Shown here in pieces: positions 6,858 through 11,758 of a stretch of DNA of 11,758 nucleotides. The DNA is from Christensenella sp. UBA1782. GTDB lineage: Bacteria > Bacillota > Clostridia > Christensenellales > DTU072. Under the pieces are notes generated by a model. It saw nothing but the letters and a program-made list of their open reading frames with translations. It made no database searches and had not been told where the DNA came from. The stretch spans positions 9,460-21,217 of the forward strand of contig DCGI01000046.1 in assembly GCA_002315475.1 (NCBI GenBank), read 5' to 3'. The position numbers and the translations under genes are program-made. Every line of letters begins with the position of its first letter. Position 1 is the first letter of the stretch.

Positions 6858-8042
6858 ATGAAAGGATTGGTTTTAGAGGGAGGAGGCGCCAAAGGAGCTT
6901 ATCACTGCGGTGCCTATAAAGCGTTATACGATTACGGTTACCGTTTCGACGGCATAGCCGGCACGTCAATCGGTGCCATCAATGCGGCGTTGATTGTGCA
7001 GGATAACGGCGGCTATAAAACGATGTACGACCTTTGGACGGGTATCACACCGAACGAAATCGTCAATTTTGACAACGAAGAAGTGGCAAAACTCTTTGAA
7101 AAAGAGCGGTCATGGGATTCTACCGCCTATTGGGCAAAAGAAGTGATTTCTATTTTGAAAACGGCGGGAATACCGACCGATAAAGTTTTGGAGTATCTTC
7201 GCAAATACATTGACGAAGAAAAGGTGCGACACTCCGACATGGATTATGCCTGCGTGACGTATTGTTTAAGCGATATGACTCCGAAACAACTGTTTTTAAG
7301 GGATATTCCGTACGGACAGTTGCACGAATACATATTAGCCAGTGCTTTTTATCCCATTTTTAAGCTGAGAAGATTGGACGGAAAGTTCTTTATCGACGGC
7401 GGCGTCTACGATAATCTTCCGACCAGAATCATGGCGGAAAACGACTATACGTCCATTATTGCCATCCGTACCAAGTTAAAGTATCCGCAAAGACCTTTGA
7501 AGGATGACGCAGTATCGTTGGAATACATTTTACCGTCCGAAGATTTGGGCGGAACCATTGATTTGTATGCAAAATCCATTCAATACAATATCAAATTAGG
7601 TTATTACGATGCCGTTCGATTTATCAAAAAGCAGAAGGGTTTTTATTATTATTTGGAAGAGGACGTACCTTTCTTCTATCCCCTTCTTTCCGAAATGAAT
7701 CACGAAGAACGAGAAAGGATTCGCAAAATCTTTGCGATTTCTCAAAACAAAGTTTTTCTCGACACTTTGTTGCAGAAAATAAAACCCAAAAAGCGAGAAA
7801 ATATGAGCGAAGAAGATATTATCACGTTTTTCTTGGAAGAATACGCCAAAAAAGGGGGCGTCGAAAAATTTACCCTTTATACCCCGCAAACCTTCCTGCA
7901 CGAGATTTTTCTCCGTTACGAACAAGAAGAACCCACACCGAAACAATGGGCGGAATTTTTGATAGACAAAAAGAATAAAAAGAAAATACTTTTGTATACG
8001 ATTTTAGACATATATAGGAGAAAATATGAAAACAAACAATAA
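6858..8042 (+). CDS. Patatin-like phospholipase / lipid acyl hydrolase
   Basis: A 394-residue patatin-family serine acyl hydrolase with the full Ser-Asp dyad. GGGAKG (residues 8-13) forms the oxyanion loop, Ser37 is the nucleophile in GTSIG, and Asp180 lies in DGGVYDN. The catalytic domain covers about residues 1-215. The remaining ~180 residues are charged, rich in K and E, and I do not recognise a domain there. The oxyanion loop begins at residue 8, so there is no signal peptide; the protein should be cytosolic or loosely membrane-associated. The family removes fatty acyl chains from phospholipids or glycolipids; the substrate here is unknown. ATG 6858 is only 2 bases after the lacZ stop and lacks a well-placed Shine-Dalgarno (AGGA at 6838-6841 is too far), suggesting reinitiation after lacZ. 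An in-frame TAG at 6837-6839 rules out an earlier start. Confidence 0.9.
   Translation: MKGLVLEGGGAKGAYHCGAYKALYDYGYRFDGIAGTSIGAINAALIVQDNGGYKTMYDLWTGITPNEIVNFDNEEVAKLFEKERSWDSTAYWAKEVISILKTAGIPTDKVLEYLRKYIDEEKVRHSDMDYACVTYCLSDMTPKQLFLRDIPYGQLHEYILASAFYPIFKLRRLDGKFFIDGGVYDNLPTRIMAENDYTSIIAIRTKLKYPQRPLKDDAVSLEYILPSEDLGGTIDLYAKSIQYNIKLGYYDAVRFIKKQKGFYYYLEEDVPFFYPLLSEMNHEERERIRKIFAISQNKVFLDTLLQKIKPKKRENMSEEDIITFFLEEYAKKGGVEKFTLYTPQTFLHEIFLRYEQEEPTPKQWAEFLIDKKNKKKILLYTILDIYRRKYENKQ
8016..8020 (+). promoter_or_regulatory. Ribosome binding site of the EIIC-like gene
   Basis: AGGAG lies 5 bases before ATG 8026, inside the end of the patatin gene. It selects this start and allows independent initiation despite the 17-base overlap. 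Confidence 0.7.
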
Positions 8043-9165
8043 AAAATTCGTAAAACTGTTGAAAAACACCTGTTCCAGATGGTTTATCGATGCGTTCAGC
8101 GGAATGGCGCAAGGTTTGTTTTGCACGCTCATTGCCGGTACCATACTTGCGACCGTCGGCACATGGATAAATAAAATCAACGACGGCAACGTAGTCGGCA
8201 TCTGGATAATAAACATTGCTAACGCCGCAAAAACCTTAATGGGTGCGGGCATCGGCGTCGGTATCGCTTATAAGCTTAAAAAAACCAATCCTTTGCTTCT
8301 CTTTTCGGCGGCGGTTGCAGGCTTTGTCGGGGCGTTTGCCGTATCCAATACGGGAACGTTTTCTATTTTTGAAAGCGGTTTTTCTTCCGTAAAGCTCGGT
8401 TCTTGCGGCAATCCTATCGGTGCGTACGTTGTTGCGCTTACCGCCGTAGAAATCACTTCTTTGTATGCGGGAAAGACAAAAATCGACATCATTTTGGTTC
8501 CGCTCGGCACTATGTTGATAACAATGGGTGCCGTCTTTATCGCTTGGCCGTTCGTAAAACTGGTCTATTATATCGGTGTTGCCATAGAAAAAGTTGTTTT
8601 ATACAGTGAAGCCACGAAATATTTAATGGCAATTTTCGTTTCGGTTATTATGGGTATACTTCTTACCATGCCCACTTCCAGTGCCGCCATTTGGGTAGCA
8701 ATCGCAATGGCGCACCCGGGAAGTTCCGCTATCTTAATCGCCGGCGGGGCGGCGGTAGCGGGTTGCTCGGCACACATGGTCGGCTTTGCCGTAGCGAGTT
8801 TCCGCGAAAATAAATGGGGTGGACTGATTTCACAAGGTATCGGTACCAGTATGTTGCAAATCCCGAACATCATGCGTCATCCCTTCATCATGATACCGGA
8901 AATCGCCGCAAGTATTGTCGTGGGACCTCTTGCCGTTGCGTTCGGACTCCTTTGCGATGCGACGGGGGGCGGTATGGGTACCAGCGGACTGGTCGGTGTC
9001 ATCCAAACCATCACGACCAGTATGGAAAACGGCGTAGAAGGATGGAAAATCGGCTTAGGCGTCGCCTTGTGTCTGTTTATCTTGCCGGCGGGCATATCTT
9101 TCCTTGTCAGTGAAATAATGCGTAAATACAAACTCATCAAAGTAGGAGAACAAAAACTTGACTGA
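8026..9165 (+). CDS. PfoR-like / PTS_EIIC_2 family membrane protein
   Basis: A 379-residue polytopic inner-membrane protein. Hydrophobic segments are visible near residues 28-48, 58-82, 89-107, 130-148, 153-185, 199-229, 233-258, 285-310 and 340-363, so about nine or ten spans. Glycine-rich stretches such as GGGMGTSGLVG (314-324), MPTSSAAIW (215-223) and NIMRHP (281-286) are typical of the PTS_EIIC_2 family, which includes PfoR, the putative toxin regulator of Clostridium perfringens. Some members are annotated as sugar-PTS IIC permeases. No EIIA or EIIB domain or gene is in the window, so phosphotransfer is unproven; it could be a permease, a sensor or a partner of a remote PTS. It starts 17 bases before the patatin stop and ends 8 bases inside polA. 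Confidence 0.82.
   Translation: MKTNNKKFVKLLKNTCSRWFIDAFSGMAQGLFCTLIAGTILATVGTWINKINDGNVVGIWIINIANAAKTLMGAGIGVGIAYKLKKTNPLLLFSAAVAGFVGAFAVSNTGTFSIFESGFSSVKLGSCGNPIGAYVVALTAVEITSLYAGKTKIDIILVPLGTMLITMGAVFIAWPFVKLVYYIGVAIEKVVLYSEATKYLMAIFVSVIMGILLTMPTSSAAIWVAIAMAHPGSSAILIAGGAAVAGCSAHMVGFAVASFRENKWGGLISQGIGTSMLQIPNIMRHPFIMIPEIAASIVVGPLAVAFGLLCDATGGGMGTSGLVGVIQTITTSMENGVEGWKIGLGVALCLFILPAGISFLVSEIMRKYKLIKVGEQKLD
9144..9148 (+). promoter_or_regulatory. Ribosome binding site that fixes the TTG start of polA
   Basis: AGGAG sits 9 bases before TTG 9158, within the end of the upstream gene. No ATG or GTG is available at this spacing, and the first nuclease aspartate (Asp12) follows at once, so the TTG start is required. 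Confidence 0.7.
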
Positions 9166-11716
9166 ACAACCGACTAAAATCCTTTTATTGGACTCCAACA
9201 GTCTCATCAACAGAGCTTTTCACGCCCTACCGCCCATGCAAACCAAAGACGGATTGTTTACCAATGCGGTATACGGCTATATTTCCATGTTGCATAAACT
9301 GATTGAGGAAGAAAAACCCACCCACGTTTGCGCCGTTTTCGACTGCAAAGCAAAAACCTTTCGGCATCTTCGATACGAACTCTACAAAGCCAATCGTAAA
9401 CCGATGCCCGAAGAACTTGCCATGCAAGTCCCCGTTTTGAAAGATTTGTTACAAAGAATGGGTATCAAAATTCTTTTTCAAGAAGGAATCGAAGCGGACG
9501 ATATTTTAGGGACATTGGCAAAGAGATATCCGTTTCCGACGATTATCGTAAGCGGAGACAGGGACGTGTTACAACTGGTCGACGATACGACGACGGTTTT
9601 TCACACCAAAAGGGGAGTAACCGATATTAAAAAATATACGCCGTCCGCTTTGGCGGAAGAAAATCTGACGCCCGAACAAATCATCGAATACAAAGCCTTG
9701 GCGGGAGATGCCAGCGATAATATTCCGGGTGCACAAGGGGTAGGCGAAAAGACGGCAAAAGACCTGCTTTCTAAGTATACCGACGTCGATACGCTGTATG
9801 AACACCTCGACGAAATCAAAGGAAAGCTACGGGAACATTTGGAACAAGATAAAGAAAACGTTTATCTCAGCCGAGAACTCGCTACCATAGAAACACACGC
9901 AGACGTGCCTTGCGAGTTGGATGACCTAGTTTTTTCCTTGCCACTTCCGGACGAAGCAAAAGAACTAATGACGAAGTTGGAATTTAAGAATCTCACCAAC
10001 CGCTTTCAATTTGCCGAAGAGAAACCAATCGTCAGCGAAAAGGTCGTTTCGGTGGAAACGGTATCCATAGATACAATTTCAGATGCCGAAACCGAACTGA
10101 AAAGAATACCGAAGGGAGAAACGGTCTGCGTCCTCCTCGAAGAAAACGTTTCGGTTTCCTACCGTCAAAGAACCATTATTCTGCGTCTTGCGGAAGGTTT
10201 GCTCGGAGAGGGTATTCCGACGGACGACGCCGTCGAATTGGTAAAGCCTTTCTTCGGCAAAGAGTACACGACCGTTTTTTTTGATGCCAAAAAGGATATG
10301 CACAGGTTCCGTTACTGTGGTATCGTTCCGCAACAACCTTATGACGATATTCTTTTAATGGCATATCTCGTCAACAATACAAAGGTCATCAAAGACCGAG
10401 AGGGTTTATTGTCGGACTACGGATACGAAAATAAAAATCCTTCCGCCGAAATGCTCGATTTAAGGAAAACGCTCTCCGAAAAATTACGGGAAAAAAACTT
10501 AGACAGGCTTTATCGGGAAATCGAACTACCCTTAATCGAAGTGCTTTTTTCAATGGAAAAAGAAGGTTTTTTGATAGACACGACCATGTTGGGAGAACTC
10601 GGAGAAAATTTTTCGAAAGAAATCAACGAACTCATTGATAAAATTCATATCGAGGCGGAAGATAAGGATTTTAACATAAACTCCAACAAACAACTCTCCG
10701 AAATTCTTTTTGACAAATTAGGATTAAAACCGCCCAAGAAAAACAAGACGGGTTATTCGGTCAGTGCCGAAGTTTTGGAAGAATTGGAGCATCCGATTAT
10801 CGACTTATTGCTTCGGTATCGACAACTGACGAAATTAAAATCCACTTACGTCGACGGAATGAGGAACGTCATGAATCTTGCCACGCACAAAGTTCATACC
10901 GAGTTTAAGCAGTGTTTGACGACAACGGGACGTCTTTCTTCCATCGAACCAAACCTGCAAAACATTCCCGTTCGCACCGAAGAAGGACGGGAAATCCGAA
11001 AAATGTTCATTCCGCAAGCGGGTAATATTTTGATTTCCGCCGATTATTCTCAGATTGAATTACGTCTTCTCGCACATTTCTCGGAAGAACCGAATTTAAT
11101 AGATTCCTATCAAAACGGCATTGATATTCACGCTTTGACCGCCTCCAAAATATTCCGTACCCCGTTGGAAGAAGTCGATTCTTCCATGCGCCGTTCCGCA
11201 AAAGCGGTGAATTTCGGCATTATTTACGGAATATCGGGTTTCGGTTTGGCGAAAAACGCAGGTGTAACCACCAAACAGGCAAAAGTCTTTATCGACGAAT
11301 ACTTTGCGACCTATCCCAAAGTCAAAGAATATATGGAAAAGAACAAAGAACTTGCCAAGCAACAAGGCTTTTTGACCACGTTGGCGGGAAGAATTCGTTA
11401 TTTTCCCGAACTGACTTCGTCACAGTTTACCATACGTTCTTTCGGAGAACGTGCAGCCATGAATTTCCCTTTGCAGGGGACTGCAAGCGATATTATCAAA
11501 ATCGCCATGCTGAAAGTGTTTCGAGCTTTACAAAGCAACGGTTTGCAAGCCAAAATCATTTTACAGGTTCACGACGAATTGATTATCGAATGTCCGGAAT
11601 CGGAAGAAGAACGTGTAAAAGCCATCGTCAAAGAGGAAATGACACAGGCGGTTTCTTTGCGCGTACCGTTGGAAATCGGCATTTCTTCGGGGAGAAACTG
11701 GTATGATGCCAAATAA
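9158..11716 (+). CDS. polA: DNA polymerase I
   Basis: An 852-residue family A DNA polymerase for Okazaki-fragment processing and repair. The N-terminal 5' nuclease (~7-290) carries Asp12, GIEADD (Asp114, Asp115), SGDRD (Asp134, Asp136) and GDASDN (Asp184, Asp187). The central 3'-5' exonuclease-like domain (~310-475) has lost its first metal motif, where D-x-E is replaced by L-L-E, and shows no Y-x-x-x-D third motif; Asp380 and Asp396/397 remain. It is probably inactive for proofreading, as in many Bacillota. The polymerase domain (~476-852) is intact: motif A DYSQIELR (Asp629), motif B with Arg678, Lys682, Phe686 and Tyr690, and motif C HDE (805-807). The start is TTG 9158, chosen from AGGAG at 9144. 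It overlaps the EIIC-like gene by 8 bases and coaE by 14. Confidence 0.97.
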   Translation: MTEQPTKILLLDSNSLINRAFHALPPMQTKDGLFTNAVYGYISMLHKLIEEEKPTHVCAVFDCKAKTFRHLRYELYKANRKPMPEELAMQVPVLKDLLQRMGIKILFQEGIEADDILGTLAKRYPFPTIIVSGDRDVLQLVDDTTTVFHTKRGVTDIKKYTPSALAEENLTPEQIIEYKALAGDASDNIPGAQGVGEKTAKDLLSKYTDVDTLYEHLDEIKGKLREHLEQDKENVYLSRELATIETHADVPCELDDLVFSLPLPDEAKELMTKLEFKNLTNRFQFAEEKPIVSEKVVSVETVSIDTISDAETELKRIPKGETVCVLLEENVSVSYRQRTIILRLAEGLLGEGIPTDDAVELVKPFFGKEYTTVFFDAKKDMHRFRYCGIVPQQPYDDILLMAYLVNNTKVIKDREGLLSDYGYENKNPSAEMLDLRKTLSEKLREKNLDRLYREIELPLIEVLFSMEKEGFLIDTTMLGELGENFSKEINELIDKIHIEAEDKDFNINSNKQLSEILFDKLGLKPPKKNKTGYSVSAEVLEELEHPIIDLLLRYRQLTKLKSTYVDGMRNVMNLATHKVHTEFKQCLTTTGRLSSIEPNLQNIPVRTEEGREIRKMFIPQAGNILISADYSQIELRLLAHFSEEPNLIDSYQNGIDIHALTASKIFRTPLEEVDSSMRRSAKAVNFGIIYGISGFGLAKNAGVTTKQAKVFIDEYFATYPKVKEYMEKNKELAKQQGFLTTLAGRIRYFPELTSSQFTIRSFGERAAMNFPLQGTASDIIKIAMLKVFRALQSNGLQAKIILQVHDELIIECPESEEERVKAIVKEEMTQAVSLRVPLEIGISSGRNWYDAK

Positions 11717-11758
11717 AAGACTTATTGCCGTTTCGGGCGGAATCGGGGCGGGTAAATC
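11703..11758 (+). CDS. coaE: Dephospho-CoA kinase CoaE, N-terminal fragment (3' end outside window)
   Basis: Only the first 19 residues are visible, MMPNKRLIAVSGGIGAGKS, where the beta strand and P-loop G-G-I-G-A-G-K-S match the start of CoaE, the kinase for the last step of coenzyme A synthesis. GGGGAG (11689-11694) lies 8 bases before ATG 11703; a second ATG follows at 11706. It overlaps polA by 14 bases. polA-coaE order is common in Bacillota, often with mutM between them, which supports the call. Another small P-loop kinase cannot be excluded from so short a piece. Confidence 0.82.
   Translation, partial: MMPNKRLIAVSGGIGAGK

Overview
All eight coding regions in this window lie on the + strand and are packed nearly end to end. 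It looks like chromosome from a low-to-mid GC member of the Bacillota, most likely a Clostridia-class gut bacterium. The grounds are: a trmK-nif3 pair followed by a zinc-ribbon coiled-coil gene; lysine/peptidoglycan synthesis through LL-diaminopimelate aminotransferase (dapL) paired with dapF; a DNA polymerase I whose proofreading site has decayed; A/G-rich Shine-Dalgarno sequences; and the standard genetic code. The genus cannot be read from the sequence.

Region 1 (1-3750) is a housekeeping operon: the 3' end of trmK (tRNA m1A22 methyltransferase), a NIF3/DUF34 metal-binding protein, a coiled-coil C4 zinc-ribbon protein, dapF and dapL. Most of these genes overlap or are a few bases apart. 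The last two supply meso-diaminopimelate from LL-diaminopimelate. The operon ends in a clear intrinsic terminator (3761-3788).

Region 2 (3751-3858) is the only real intergenic space. It holds the terminator, a promoter candidate with an extended -10 (3800-3829), and a small inverted repeat over the -10 that could be an operator.

Region 3 (3859-11758) reads as one second transcription unit: a full-length cytoplasmic GH2 (LacZ-type) beta-galactosidase, a patatin-like acyl hydrolase 2 bases downstream, a PfoR/PTS_EIIC_2-type membrane protein overlapping the patatin by 17 bases, polA overlapping that gene by 8 bases (TTG start), and the first 19 codons of coaE overlapping polA by 14 bases. No terminator is visible between lacZ and coaE, so a catabolic-looking trio appears to be physically coupled to polA-coaE.

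The housekeeping genes are ordinary. The stretch most worth a second look is the lacZ-patatin-EIIC trio: a beta-galactosidase lacking the tryptophan equivalent to E. coli Trp999, next to a lipid acyl hydrolase and an orphan sugar-permease-like membrane protein. One speculative reading is use of a galactosyl-glycerol or galactolipid type substrate rather than lactose. I found no CRISPR array, RNA gene, insertion sequence or phage gene.
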